The translations under genes and the position numbers were made by a program. Positions 9,901 to 20,193 of a stretch of 64,000 nt of DNA are shown here, piece by piece. The DNA lies in NCBI GenBank assembly GCA_015146655.1, contig VKHL01000055.1, forward strand, positions 62,001 to 126,000, written 5' to 3'. Numbering within the stretch: the stretch's first letter is position 1; every line of letters begins with the position of its first letter. The notes under the pieces were generated by a model that saw only the letters and a list, made by a program, of their open reading frames with translations, was not told where the DNA came from and searched no databases. Source of the DNA: Ochromonas danica (Eukaryota > Sar > Chrysophyceae > Chromulinales > Chromulinaceae).

Positions 9901-11904
9901 TTAAGCGGAGGGCAATTTCCAGACAACCACGACAGCGTCACCGCCAGTTGATATGAAGCGCTCTCCATCGACCCAGTGCAGACCCGTGACTCCGCCAGGA
10001 TGAGTGAAGGGGAAATGCATCTTCTTCGTTAAGCTGGGCAAGTCGTAGATATAAATATTCTCATCCAAAGCCCCCGTCATGAGCTGCTGACCATCTGGAG
10101 ACCAAGTTAACGCAGTGATTTTAGAGGTGTGATAGCTCCAGCGACCTTTCACTCGAGCCTCCCATGACCCTCTTTCAAACACTTCCACTTGGCCCGTAGT
10201 TCCTCCCAAAGCCAAAAAATCTCCCGCTGGGCTATACAACAGAGAAGAAGCTGGCCAAGAAGTTTCAAGAACTTGAGTAAGAGATAGGTCGAAGGTGGAT
10301 GAGAGCGCAAATATACGAGTCTTGTGATCGCCACCTCCCAAGGCAACTTCATCTTCATTTAACACAGCCAGACTAACTGGTGAGAAGTCAAGAGAGCTCA
10401 ATTGTGTGGAGGCCACTTTGTTAGAGCCTCGATAGAATGCCAGTTCTTGAACTGTAAGTACCACAACAAGATCTGATGCAGAGGACTGCGACACAGCAGT
10501 GGGTTGGCCGGTTAACGCCTGTTCAGAGTGATAGCTTCCTGTGGTAGTGCTGGCCAAGCGCAGTTTGTCGTCCCAACCAACAGAGAGAACGTTATCTCCA
10601 AGTACAGCCAAGCCGGCCACCTTACCGCTGTGAGCAGCTCCAGAGATATTCTTCTTGTCCACTCCTTGTAATCTAATAGTCTTGAGGTCAGCCAATCTAA
10701 GAGAACAAACAACACCATCAATACTTCCAGTATATAGAACCTGAGCTGCACGGTCCAATGCTGAAGCACTGATTGAACACTGGTGAGCTTGAATGAGCTG
10801 CACGGGCCCAACAGTCGAAGATCCATCAGTAGACAATACATTCACGTTGCCATTCAGGGAGACTGATAATAGATTCTCTCTTGTCCAGACAACAGCAACC
10901 TGCATATCGCCGAGTTGAGGTTCATTACTCAGGCTTAACGTGGCGATCTGCTCGAGTGTCTCAGTATTCCAAATCTTGACAGTCTTATCTGCTGAAGCAG
11001 TAGCAAAACGAGCTCCGTCAGGACTAAAGGAAACGGAGTATATGCCACCATCATGGGCATTGGCCACTGCGGCAGTTGGCTGACCAGTGGCTCCGTCATA
11101 AACCTGAATTTTCTTGTCAGTACTCACTGAAACGACTTTTGCACCATTGGGAGTATAAGCAATACTATTGATAAAATTGGAATGGCTCTCGTTGGAGTGA
11201 TCAAGCTTGAAAGGTGGTCCAGCATAGAAAACAGTGCGGAAATCTTCACCACCACTCATTACACGGAAGGGACGAGTAGGTTTGTATGCCACGGCAGTAA
11301 CACGTTTAATATGACCATTCATATCACCAGCAGAATTTCCAGTATCCCAAGTAAAGCATTTGACAAGTGTACCAGAGCCATCACCAACAGCTACTAACTT
11401 CTTCGATTCCACATCCCAGTCCAAATCAAAGACTGCACCAGAGAAGACAGCAGTTTCCAGCTTGGTCAAATGCTCAGGATTATCCCAAGACCAAACACGC
11501 ACTTTGCCTGTAATATCAGCCGATGCTACCCAAAAGCCATTGGGAGAGAATTTTGCTACAGTGGCCTGAGCACTGTGGCCACGATACACAAAGCATTCCG
11601 CTGGGTTGAGATAATTCTTCACCACAATAAACCTTCCATTAGGATAGATAATCAATGGCAATCTATTCGTCATCATCCAAGAGAGAATAAGTGACAATAG
11701 AATTTCTATAACAAGGTGCTAAGGACTATTTAATCAAACATTCAAGAAAGCAGAGGAAGAAAAGGCGCTGAGAGGAATTTCTTCTTACTTGGGATGTAAA
11801 TAGACTTTGACACTTCTTCCACGTTCTGTGACAGGATTAGGAGCAAGAATCTGTAAAGCATGTGGTGAAGCAAGAAAGGCATTTGCTCCGACGGAATTTG
11901 ACAT
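9901..11904 (-). CDS. AIP1: actin-interacting protein 1 (WDR1/AIP1) homologue
   Basis: Two exons (11904-11789 and 11662-9901, with a 126-nt intron) encode 625 residues, close to the usual 600-odd of the family. Exon 1 gives MSNSVGANAFLASPHALQIL and joins in frame to LPLIIYPNGRFIVVKN. AIP1 has the same Y.NG..V.....NP pattern followed by HS..ATVAKFSPNGFWVAS. At least ten WD-type repeats can be followed (KTVKIWN, VCSLRLAD, IYIYDLPS, ending VVWKLPS). AIP1 works with cofilin/ADF to disassemble actin filaments in the cytoplasm. The gene follows the DUF288 copy on the same strand and precedes the ABC transporter. The intron ends GAATAG. Confidence 0.93.
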
Positions 11905-12440
11905 GATTTATATAATATGATTGATTCAATGGACTGTCTGACTACTAAGAGAAGATCAGAGAAAATGATCGTGCAAGATCTTGAACAGAAAAAATGGAAA
12001 TTTTCGATGCTGATGCTTTGCGAAGGTTCTTTGAGCTTGTCTTGGCGAGACAAAGAAAGATCGACCAGATCCGATCCTGTATGGCTCGATCTTCAGAAAC
12101 GCGTTGTTTGCTTTTGGCCAAACCACCGAGAGCGGTCATCCTCCTGAAGTCAGCAGAAGCTGGAAAGTGTTGACCTATTGGGATAGTGGCATACCAGGTA
12201 TTAGACATGGGTGATGGAAGAATCATATGCATCACCCATTCAAACCAACCAACCGAAAACCATTCAATGGAATAGAATACCAGCGTAAGCAGTTTTCTGG
12301 TCAACATCTTACGACTAATTATGATTACATTAAACTGCTTAACCATTAACGATGAATAAGATTTAACTGAGCATCCGATCACAAAAACAGCCAATCGCGT
12401 CGGCAAATCAAAATCCATATTATCAAATATATTAATAAAA
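11905..12440. other. intergenic between AIP1 and DUF288 copy 1
   Basis: This region holds the AIP1 promoter and the 3' flank of DUF288 copy 1. A 166-residue open frame (12445-11945, minus) starts inside the edge of the duplicated block and overlaps the AIP1 start region. Its translation (WFEWVMHMILPSP, DRIWSIFLCLAKTS) matches nothing I recognise, and I treat it as unsupported. Confidence 0.4.
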
Positions 12441-13967
12441 TGCATATAAATGCAGTCTATTTACCCTCCACGCAGCTTCTTCATTCCCACATCGCCACTC
12501 GAAATGGGATGACTATGATTACCTTCACCACGGATAGAAGGAAACACATACTTGGCTTGAATGAGGTCATGAATCCAGGCCTGCACCAAAACCACGTCAT
12601 CCATCTCTACAATGCCATGCTCATAGAGAAAGACGTAAGTCTGTTCCAAACATCCTGGGATCGTTGGTGCAGTGCAAGGATTCTCCTGGAGCTGTTTCAC
12701 CAATGCCGTGGCTTGGGTGTAGAGAGGCAACTCGGATTGAAAGTCTGCCATGTAGTCATGATCGTTTCGGAGATGCACCACAATGGGAGCCGCAAAGACC
12801 AAGAAGAGCTTCAGACGACTGAAGATATGTTGGGCCACATAGCTTCGCCAAATATCAGACACTCGACCATGCACCGTCACAGGCAGCAACAGCGACCAGA
12901 AAGATGAATGCATCAAGACAGTTGTTTGAGCGTTATATGGAGTATATGTGTTGATAGGAATAACCAAAGGCGGAGATGAAGAGAACCAGAAGGGAAAGCT
13001 CTCCGTGAGGCGATAAATTGCATCCACATCAGGATCACGATCAGCAAGAAATTGTACCACTCCAACACAACGACTCGGGATATCAACCATCTGTGTTTCC
13101 TCGTCAAGGTCTTTGATGCGGTTAATCGGATAGCCACGAGGCCAACACAGAGAGCCTTTCGAGATGTTCGGGGAGAAGTAAGGGTAAGGATTCAAAACAC
13201 GAGGAGACTGCGTGGACTCCTTCGTCACACTGCGCACATGCATCACTGCATTATACCTTATGCTCGAACCATTGCGCTCTTGTCCTGGTAGAAGCAAGGA
13301 CTCGGGGTCCACCAACAGGTTATCATCATCGAAGTCATAGATCGCCTCTGCTTTGTTGATGATGGCATACAGAAAGCCAATGTTCTTCCTTCCGAAGTGG
13401 TTCCAAGGCAACAGCTTCACCATATGAGAAGCCTCAACGAGCTTTTCTTGCATCTCTACGGTGAGATAGATAAAGTTCTTCCCAGAATTACCCTCGATCT
13501 GGTATTCACGTGGACCCTTGCGATCCGCCACAATCACCATGCACCAAGGAGCAGGGAGTTGACTCTGCTTGATCACCGAAGAGGTAGGAGTGAATATCGT
13601 TGTCACCACACTCCAATAGCGACACTTATGGTCACCTTGAGGAAAGACCCATTGGGAAAAGCTCGCATTGCCATGACTGGCAAGGCTATTTAACTGATGA
13701 GCAGTAAGGGAGGAGAAGCGGAGCGGGCCAGAATAGGAACGCTTCTTTTCTCCTTTAAATACCTTCCCAGTCGTACCAGAGACCATTTCCAAGAGGTTTG
13801 CATTAGCTTGTGTGGGGCTGGCAGGAGTGGTTACTCCAGAGTCTGTGCATTTCCCTGCAATGGTCACAATATCAAAATATACCAGGGAGGCAATAATACA
13901 AGCCATGAGAGCGAAAGCTCCCACCATAGTTAATACAGTATAATTACTTCCAGATGACATCTTCACT
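12441..13967. repeat. left arm of a 1,527-bp near-identical inverted duplication
   Basis: This arm is the reverse complement of 18667-20193. Both arms are 1,527 bp and I saw one difference (13912 against 18722). The match starts 7 bp upstream of the ATG and ends 20 bp past the stop codon. Identity stops abruptly at both ends, and the outside sequences are unrelated. Confidence 0.9.
12461..13960 (-). CDS. DUF288/STELLO-type glycosyltransferase-like protein, copy 1
   Basis: This intronless gene encodes 499 residues. Residues 10-31 form a membrane anchor (type II topology likely). The conserved DUF288 core follows: WSVVTTIFTPTSSVIKQ near 116-132, WCMVIVADRKGP near 139-150, LPWNHFGRKNIGFLYAI near 184-200, and the acidic DxD-like YDFDDDN at 208-214. 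In plants STELLO proteins are Golgi proteins that assist cellulose synthase assembly; relatives occur in other eukaryotes. A Golgi glycosyltransferase-like role is therefore likely, the substrate unknown. ATG 13960 is the only usable start; the codon two upstream is GTG. Residue 18 is Ala here and Ser in copy 2. Its promoter would lie in unrelated sequence starting 7 bp upstream. Confidence 0.88.
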   Translation of the reverse strand: MSSGSNYTVLTMVGAFALMACIIASLVYFDIVTIAGKCTDSGVTTPASPTQANANLLEMVSGTTGKVFKGEKKRSYSGPLRFSSLTAHQLNSLASHGNASFSQWVFPQGDHKCRYWSVVTTIFTPTSSVIKQSQLPAPWCMVIVADRKGPREYQIEGNSGKNFIYLTVEMQEKLVEASHMVKLLPWNHFGRKNIGFLYAIINKAEAIYDFDDDNLLVDPESLLLPGQERNGSSIRYNAVMHVRSVTKESTQSPRVLNPYPYFSPNISKGSLCWPRGYPINRIKDLDEETQMVDIPSRCVGVVQFLADRDPDVDAIYRLTESFPFWFSSSPPLVIPINTYTPYNAQTTVLMHSSFWSLLLPVTVHGRVSDIWRSYVAQHIFSRLKLFLVFAAPIVVHLRNDHDYMADFQSELPLYTQATALVKQLQENPCTAPTIPGCLEQTYVFLYEHGIVEMDDVVLVQAWIHDLIQAKYVFPSIRGEGNHSHPISSGDVGMKKLRGG

Positions 13968-14439
13968 GATTGTGTGATTTGATTTGCTGCACTGCTGGAG
14001 GTCGGAGTTAACCAGTTCCGCGCAAATTCAACGCCCGCGCTCCTTTAGCATTAAATTATTATCGCCAATTTTGCGCGGGGACTGTTCAAATTGTGGTCTA
14101 TTATCATTTTATTTTGTTATTATTATCGCTAAGATTATTTTATAATTTTATTCTACGCGGAGCAGTGTGACCGCCTGGACAACAAGAACTTCAGAAGTTT
14201 GTTAAAGCGATCGGATCGGGAAAGTCTCTATTGACCTTTGTCTGAGTTGTTGTCCACAAAGCTAGGCCGGAGAGCTGTCGCAAAGATCCCGATCTCAGGA
14301 TTGCTGCATGACCTGTTTCTATCTGTTTGACATTTGATAACTGTTATAACATGCTGATATCAGATATAGATGTCATTATAGTTAGGTTGCATTGTTTTCT
14401 ATTTGAGTATATAACTAGATGTCAGTTATAGAGTCAAGA
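13968..14439. other. intergenic between DUF288 copy 1 and glycosyltransferase copy B
   Basis: This AT-rich sequence must hold the copy 1 promoter and the 3' end of the neighbouring minus-strand glycosyltransferase. No gene, repeat or known motif was recognised. Confidence 0.4.
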
Positions 14440-15702
14440 TTAGATGGTTTTAAAATCAGAATACTTCGCTTCGAGCAAGACCATCTGATCGCGTAGTTCC
14501 ATTGATTTGATCAGCGCTCCAGATTTGATTTGCTGAGCCAAGTTGATACTGGGAAAGTTCAGATTTCCATAATATGAACTTTCCCACCCAAGTGGATTTG
14601 TTATATAGGCATAGTATGCATGGACCTTGTGATAACTTGGATAGTCGCAACGAGTTGATATAGGAGCAAGCTTAGCAATTTGTTGCTTCACCGTGTCGTT
14701 TAACAAAATATAGCCGTGTGAAAGCATTGCTTTCTTCAAATTTTGAACCTCCCCTAGCGGGCAACCAAAGTGGCTGTGTATAACAGAGAGGCCTGGCACA
14801 TATCGAAAGCAGGGGCTTCCTCGCTGACAAGATGCTCCAGGAACATGGCCATTGTCGAAATCAGAATGAAATTTTCCTCTATGACCGCCCAAATCAATCG
14901 CCAACAACGAAGCCGTCGGATTAACTGCCTTGAATGTCGTCAAAACGAAAGTTGAACGAGAGGGTGCGACAAAAACAGGTCCACGATCGCGAACTGAGGG
15001 GTCCTCACATAATTCTCTATCTGGCACACTCATGGATACAAAGTTTACCCTTTGCATGACCCCATCATAGGTGGCTGCACTTAGGTTGTCTAGAACATTA
15101 TCAAACGAAATCTTCTGTTTGATATGATCATAATGAACCAAGAACTCATCAGTGTCCATCTTGATTACATAATCATAACGAAACACCAGATCTTCAGTGG
15201 CGAGATGAGTCATCTCCCTCTCCAGGAGGTTCAGATTTGCCTTTGTCTCGATGAGAGTCAATCCTTTCTTGTCTCGCATGGCGTGGAGGAAGTCGATGCA
15301 TCGAGGATCACTACTATCGTCGATCACATACAAGTTCTTAAAGCCAAACTTGTCACCATGATAGAGTACCCAGTGCTTTATCAGGGGCCAATCATCCTTC
15401 GTCATCACAATGAAAGCCACCACAGACAATCCTCCATGAGACTTCTTCCCCTCATGAAGCCCCTTGCTCACCCAATGGTCATAGGCAGAGATGTTTTGAG
15501 CGATGGCACTCTCGCCATAGTTAGCTAGATAAAAGTGTTCATCAAAGAGCTCAAACTTGCGATTGTGAGAGTTAGCAAAATGACGATAAGGAGGAGAGAT
15601 GCCCTGGTCACCATTCTGATTCAACAATCCACGAGATCTTTCTTTCTCTAATTCTGCCTTAACTCGAAGAAGGAACAAGAAGAGGAAGAAAACAAACTTC
15701 AT
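14440..15702 (-). CDS. secreted GT2/GT92-like glycosyltransferase (copy B)
   Basis: The 420-residue product starts best at ATG 15702, which opens a signal peptide or anchor (MKFVFFLFLFLLRVKAE). An in-frame ATG at 15807 would add 35 residues in front and bury the signal. The core parallels the gene at 1327-2529: VVAFIVMTKDDWPLIKHWVL, then FKNLYVIDDS, then the acidic motif MDTDEFLVHYD. Later come His/Cys-bearing segments (GLSVIHSHFGCP, CDYPSYHKVHAYYAY) and a matching C-terminus (LRDQMVLLEAKYS). The two are clear paralogues but diverged, unlike the DUF288 pair around this gene. Likely a secretory-pathway sugar transferase; specificity cannot be read. Confidence 0.8.
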   Translation of the reverse strand: MKFVFFLFLFLLRVKAELEKERSRGLLNQNGDQGISPPYRHFANSHNRKFELFDEHFYLANYGESAIAQNISAYDHWVSKGLHEGKKSHGGLSVVAFIVMTKDDWPLIKHWVLYHGDKFGFKNLYVIDDSSDPRCIDFLHAMRDKKGLTLIETKANLNLLEREMTHLATEDLVFRYDYVIKMDTDEFLVHYDHIKQKISFDNVLDNLSAATYDGVMQRVNFVSMSVPDRELCEDPSVRDRGPVFVAPSRSTFVLTTFKAVNPTASLLAIDLGGHRGKFHSDFDNGHVPGASCQRGSPCFRYVPGLSVIHSHFGCPLGEVQNLKKAMLSHGYILLNDTVKQQIAKLAPISTRCDYPSYHKVHAYYAYITNPLGWESSYYGNLNFPSINLAQQIKSGALIKSMELRDQMVLLEAKYSDFKTI

Positions 15703-16055
15703 GTCCAAGCTTTTGTTTCTGAACAAGGAACAAGGACCAACAAGGAAAGGGTAATAAACGAAACCGATGTGCGGGGGATTGCACCTCTGCTGCACACCTT
15801 TGCACAACCTCCTGCTTCCTGGCAGGCTTGGGAGCTTGGGAGTGAAGTTACAAAAAGTTGGGTTTTCGCACTTTTTTCTCGTAGTCTCAGTTTTTATTTG
15901 ATTGATTTGAAATAGAACTTTTCATTCTCTTTCTGAATCTTTGCTTGAAGCCAGTTGAAGCGTAAAATTCGAAGAGTTATGGCTTCTCAAAGAATTTCAT
16001 GAAAAATGATGAAAACGATTGATCGCTCTTATAAGGAGAATTTGACAGCCAAATT
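15703..16055. other. intergenic, promoter side of glycosyltransferase copy B
   Basis: AT-rich sequence between the glycosyltransferase start and the Tc1-like relic. I searched for terminal inverted repeats matching the far side of the relic and found none. Confidence 0.4.
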
Positions 16056-16815
16056 TTGGTTTTTCTCACTTCCTTTTTTGTTGGTGACCCTGAGGCATCT
16101 CCAACAGACTCTTTTGTAGTGGATGACCCTTTCAAAGAAGCAGATTTGATTGTGCTGTCTGAAGATTCAGAGGATGAGGCTCATCCGGCAGCTAATCGAG
16201 GAGTTTCGCGCCTGTCATTGGCAGAAAAGGCTATTATCGTTGAGGAATGTCTGGAAGGGATGTCCTTTCGCCAACTAGACAAGATGTTGCTTTGTCGTCA
16301 CTCGTGTATCGCGAGATTTTATGCGAAGTGAAAGAGGGAGAATTCACCAGAATGGCTTCTGATCGAGATAGGAGGCGAAAGACTGATGAACGAGCAGGCC
16401 GTCACATATTGAATTGTGTGCTGCACAACCGATTCATCATATCAAAGTAAGTCGCTGGCCTCGAAGCCGCCAGTGCCTGGAGTTAAAGGCTGATTGGTAG
16501 ACACATCAGTAATTGTGGAAAGCTCGATTTCTATTGGGCTGTCAACAAGCCCTTCATTAGTGCAACTAGCAAGAAAAAGATATTCGAATGGGCAAAGGAC
16601 CATACTAACTGGACTTCTCCTTTTCTAATAGATACTTTTTCGTAAAACGGGCATGGCGACGACAAAATGAAAAGTGCTAGATATCGTGCCTAAGTTAATG
16701 CTTCCGTCAAGCACGGCAAGAACATCAACGTATGTGGTTACTTATGTACTTTACGTGTGGGGTGAATGGTGCTTATTGGCGATAAAATGGACAAGAAAGA
16801 TGCATGGACATGCTC
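16056..16815 (+). mobile_element. degenerate Tc1/mariner-type DNA transposon relic
   Basis: Pieces of a Tc1-like transposase appear in order on the plus strand. A helix-turn-helix segment (LSLAEKAIIVEECLEGMSFRQLDKML) lies in the 16056-16331 frame. NKPFISATSKKKIFEWAKDH and NWTSPF lie near 16511-16648, where Tc1 proteins have the RKP...WAK.H..WT region. FVKRAWRRQNEKC near 16640-16680 matches the RRPGE-type region. VKHGKNINVCGY, then an interrupted G.MVLIGDKMDKKDA, lies near 16706-16806. Several stops and frame changes separate these, and the first catalytic Asp segment (SDE) is not visible. The C-terminal part and terminal inverted repeats were not found. It is dead and old. Confidence 0.65.
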
Positions 16816-16830
16816 GAGGCTCCACTGTCG

Positions 16831-17729
16831 CGCAGTGCTGACGCTTTTAGTATCTTTACACTAGAACTTAATGAATAATTTTCTACACTAGAACCATTCT
16901 GCAAATTATATACCATTCGATAGCAAATTTTCTAAGCTATCTGTTGATCTACCTCGTACTAATATTGAATGAAAAATGAAAGAGAAACACCGAACACTCT
17001 GCTCTGTGTGGAGCTGCTGTGAATTGTGGGTCCACGGAATGATATCATGAGCACCCATCTATGCATTCAAATAAATACATAAATTGGCAATTCGAAAGCA
17101 TCAATATGGCTTCAACTTTTGGGTCAACTTTCAGCCTTCATCAACAAAAACATCTCCTCGTCCCAAGCCCATTTCTCATTGAGCAATCAACCTATCAAAG
17201 GAGTTTTCCATGTATAAAAGTTCTTCAATGTGGGATTGCCTAAGTAGCGGCAGAATTTATTGAGAGTTTACAGAGAAATTGAAGCGCCTTTCACCCTGCA
17301 TCCTCACCTGCAGGGGTTTGCAATCAATATTATTATTCTTGTGAAAGACATTGAGGTAATTGAAGAACACATTCGTGTTTAGCGTAAAATTTCCAACCAC
17401 AACTTTTTTCTTTTGATAGGGATTGTATATTCCCTCTTTGCAGGAGGTTTTCGTCTTATAATACTGCATTTTAGCACCTATTTCTCACGATTTATGGGAA
17501 TTTGCCCCAACGCCATTGCATCTTAAAGATCTTAAAGATCGCCATTGCATCAAGCAAACTAAAATTGATTAGAAATGTCAATGCAAGTTTGAGAAGAAGA
17601 AAGAATGTGGCGATTGATTTGGGCAGCCACGAAAAACTATGATCATATTAATGATTTAAGGTATCCAATGAACTAAGTTATCGAATGTCAAACAGGTAGA
17701 TATAGGACATGCAATCCAATCGCTTCTCT
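16831..17729. other. intergenic between the Tc1-like relic and the peroxiredoxin-like gene
   Basis: AT-rich, with short open frames only (17061-17243 plus, 17469-17257 minus), neither with recognisable content. A short direct repeat (ATCTTAAAG twice) lies at 17520-17540. Confidence 0.4.
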
Positions 17730-18479
17730 TCAAGCGGTGGACTTTACACTAGGTCTGACTTTATCCAAGACGGCAATTACTTCGTCGTAAGGCATACAGA
17801 ACCCTGTCATCTCTTCATGACGATAGACCACTCCCTCTGTGGGGTGGACCACCAAGAGTCCTCCTTTCAGCAGTCCTTCTCCTCTCAAATTGCCTTCCAC
17901 TCCTTTGCTTTTCAATCGATTATTCATGGATTGGAAGTCAGAATAGAGGGTAAAAGGATTCCAAGACCTCCAAGGTTGACTCAACAAGCTCTTATCGCCC
18001 AGAAAGGAATAAAACTTCTTCTCCTGGTCAAGGAAGAGTGGGAAGCCTTGGAAATACTTGCTTTGGAATTCTCCTACACCAAGCTTTTCATCTGTTTCAG
18101 CTCCTTTAATTGGAGCTACTTCCTTGATCACCCCCACCACATTGATGTCATTGTCATACTGCCCTGCTTTGATGCGAGATGTTAATTCTTGGGCATCTTC
18201 ACGACAGAGCACACAACCTGGCCTACGAACAACATAGACAAGAGCAGGTCGCTCAGCCCATAGACTGCCTGCCTGAATGGGGGCACGATCTGGAGTGAGT
18301 TGTCCTGCTGTCACTGATTTGAGTTCAATGGTGCTCAATGCTTCCACACCATTGCCAGCAAGGTTAGGAACAGAAGAGGAACTAAAGGAGGCCATAGTAG
18401 TCTTCGAGGTAATGGCTGTGGAAACTTTCGTGAATAGATTCAAACAGCAGAGCATGTAGAATAAGAAAAGAGTGACCAT
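17730..18479 (-). CDS. peroxiredoxin-like 2 (PRXL2/FAM213, AhpC-TSA_2) protein with a targeting leader
   Basis: A single exon encodes 249 residues. After a hydrophobic stretch (LFLFYMLCCLNLF) and a Ser/Thr-rich segment (TSKTTMASFSSSS) comes a thioredoxin-fold domain. It carries LVYVVRRPGCVLCREDAQEL (Cys 89 and Cys 92, a CxxC as in PRXL2A/B) and later VVHPTEGVVYRHEEMTGF. PRXL2 proteins are thought to act in thiol redox control. The leader fits a signal peptide plus transit peptide (note ASF after the hydrophobic part), suggesting the plastid or ER; this is inferred. Its start faces DUF288 copy 2 across 194 bp. Confidence 0.82.
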   Translation of the reverse strand: MVTLFLFYMLCCLNLFTKVSTAITSKTTMASFSSSSVPNLAGNGVEALSTIELKSVTAGQLTPDRAPIQAGSLWAERPALVYVVRRPGCVLCREDAQELTSRIKAGQYDNDINVVGVIKEVAPIKGAETDEKLGVGEFQSKYFQGFPLFLDQEKKFYSFLGDKSLLSQPWRSWNPFTLYSDFQSMNNRLKSKGVEGNLRGEGLLKGGLLVVHPTEGVVYRHEEMTGFCMPYDEVIAVLDKVRPSVKSTA

Positions 18480-18673
18480 GCTGCTGATGTTCTTTTTCCC
18501 TCTCTGATGTGTTGCTGCGTTGTGCCGCGGGTTGGGGTTGTTGTTAAGTTAACCCTAAAAAACACATGGCTCCTTATTAAGTTAAGTCTTGTGCCGCGTT
18601 TTTCTGCTGGTCGGTGTTGGGACGTGAAAACAAAACAATCACAAACCATGTCATCCCAAACCATATAGTGAAG
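18480..18673. promoter_or_regulatory. bidirectional intergenic region between the peroxiredoxin-like gene and DUF288 copy 2
   Basis: The two start codons point away from each other, 194 bp apart, so both promoters must share this space. The duplicated DUF288 block starts at 18667, leaving only 7 bp of shared upstream sequence. Copy 2 is therefore driven by a different promoter from copy 1. No TATA box was recognised. Confidence 0.55.
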
Positions 18674-20193
18674 ATGTCATCTGGAAGTAATTATACTGTA
18701 TTAACTATGGTGGGAGCTTTCTCTCTCATGGCTTGTATTATTGCCTCCCTGGTATATTTTGATATTGTGACCATTGCAGGGAAATGCACAGACTCTGGAG
18801 TAACCACTCCTGCCAGCCCCACACAAGCTAATGCAAACCTCTTGGAAATGGTCTCTGGTACGACTGGGAAGGTATTTAAAGGAGAAAAGAAGCGTTCCTA
18901 TTCTGGCCCGCTCCGCTTCTCCTCCCTTACTGCTCATCAGTTAAATAGCCTTGCCAGTCATGGCAATGCGAGCTTTTCCCAATGGGTCTTTCCTCAAGGT
19001 GACCATAAGTGTCGCTATTGGAGTGTGGTGACAACGATATTCACTCCTACCTCTTCGGTGATCAAGCAGAGTCAACTCCCTGCTCCTTGGTGCATGGTGA
19101 TTGTGGCGGATCGCAAGGGTCCACGTGAATACCAGATCGAGGGTAATTCTGGGAAGAACTTTATCTATCTCACCGTAGAGATGCAAGAAAAGCTCGTTGA
19201 GGCTTCTCATATGGTGAAGCTGTTGCCTTGGAACCACTTCGGAAGGAAGAACATTGGCTTTCTGTATGCCATCATCAACAAAGCAGAGGCGATCTATGAC
19301 TTCGATGATGATAACCTGTTGGTGGACCCCGAGTCCTTGCTTCTACCAGGACAAGAGCGCAATGGTTCGAGCATAAGGTATAATGCAGTGATGCATGTGC
19401 GCAGTGTGACGAAGGAGTCCACGCAGTCTCCTCGTGTTTTGAATCCTTACCCTTACTTCTCCCCGAACATCTCGAAAGGCTCTCTGTGTTGGCCTCGTGG
19501 CTATCCGATTAACCGCATCAAAGACCTTGACGAGGAAACACAGATGGTTGATATCCCGAGTCGTTGTGTTGGAGTGGTACAATTTCTTGCTGATCGTGAT
19601 CCTGATGTGGATGCAATTTATCGCCTCACGGAGAGCTTTCCCTTCTGGTTCTCTTCATCTCCGCCTTTGGTTATTCCTATCAACACATATACTCCATATA
19701 ACGCTCAAACAACTGTCTTGATGCATTCATCTTTCTGGTCGCTGTTGCTGCCTGTGACGGTGCATGGTCGAGTGTCTGATATTTGGCGAAGCTATGTGGC
19801 CCAACATATCTTCAGTCGTCTGAAGCTCTTCTTGGTCTTTGCGGCTCCCATTGTGGTGCATCTCCGAAACGATCATGACTACATGGCAGACTTTCAATCC
19901 GAGTTGCCTCTCTACACCCAAGCCACGGCATTGGTGAAACAGCTCCAGGAGAATCCTTGCACTGCACCAACGATCCCAGGATGTTTGGAACAGACTTACG
20001 TCTTTCTCTATGAGCATGGCATTGTAGAGATGGATGACGTGGTTTTGGTGCAGGCCTGGATTCATGACCTCATTCAAGCCAAGTATGTGTTTCCTTCTAT
20101 CCGTGGTGAAGGTAATCATAGTCATCCCATTTCGAGTGGCGATGTGGGAATGAAGAAGCTGCGTGGAGGGTAAATAGACTGCATTTATATGCA
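18667..20193. repeat. right arm of the 1,527-bp inverted duplication
   Basis: Reverse complement of 12441-13967 with one difference seen (18722 T where the left arm gives G on the coding strand). The arms are separated by about 4.7 kb of unrelated sequence containing two other genes. Confidence 0.9.
18674..20173 (+). CDS. DUF288/STELLO-type glycosyltransferase-like protein, copy 2
   Basis: The product is 499 residues, identical to copy 1 except for Ser instead of Ala at residue 18 in the membrane anchor (TCT for GCT). It shows the same motifs: VVTTIFTPTSSVIKQ, LPWNHFGRKNIGFLYAI and YDFDDDN. The frame is also open upstream to a GTG at 18614, but no ATG precedes 18674. That upstream part lies outside the duplicated block, so ATG 18674 is taken as the start. 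Both copies are fully open, so both can be functional. The pair probably doubles dosage or places the same enzyme under two promoters. Confidence 0.88.
   Translation: MSSGSNYTVLTMVGAFSLMACIIASLVYFDIVTIAGKCTDSGVTTPASPTQANANLLEMVSGTTGKVFKGEKKRSYSGPLRFSSLTAHQLNSLASHGNASFSQWVFPQGDHKCRYWSVVTTIFTPTSSVIKQSQLPAPWCMVIVADRKGPREYQIEGNSGKNFIYLTVEMQEKLVEASHMVKLLPWNHFGRKNIGFLYAIINKAEAIYDFDDDNLLVDPESLLLPGQERNGSSIRYNAVMHVRSVTKESTQSPRVLNPYPYFSPNISKGSLCWPRGYPINRIKDLDEETQMVDIPSRCVGVVQFLADRDPDVDAIYRLTESFPFWFSSSPPLVIPINTYTPYNAQTTVLMHSSFWSLLLPVTVHGRVSDIWRSYVAQHIFSRLKLFLVFAAPIVVHLRNDHDYMADFQSELPLYTQATALVKQLQENPCTAPTIPGCLEQTYVFLYEHGIVEMDDVVLVQAWIHDLIQAKYVFPSIRGEGNHSHPISSGDVGMKKLRGG

Noticed and set aside
11945-12445. 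166-codon minus-strand frame between AIP1 and DUF288 copy 1
   Set aside because: It overlaps the AIP1 start region and the border of the duplication and shows no recognisable motif or consistent composition.
18614-18673. Upstream extension of DUF288 copy 2
   Set aside because: It opens on GTG, is outside the duplicated block and has no counterpart in copy 1.
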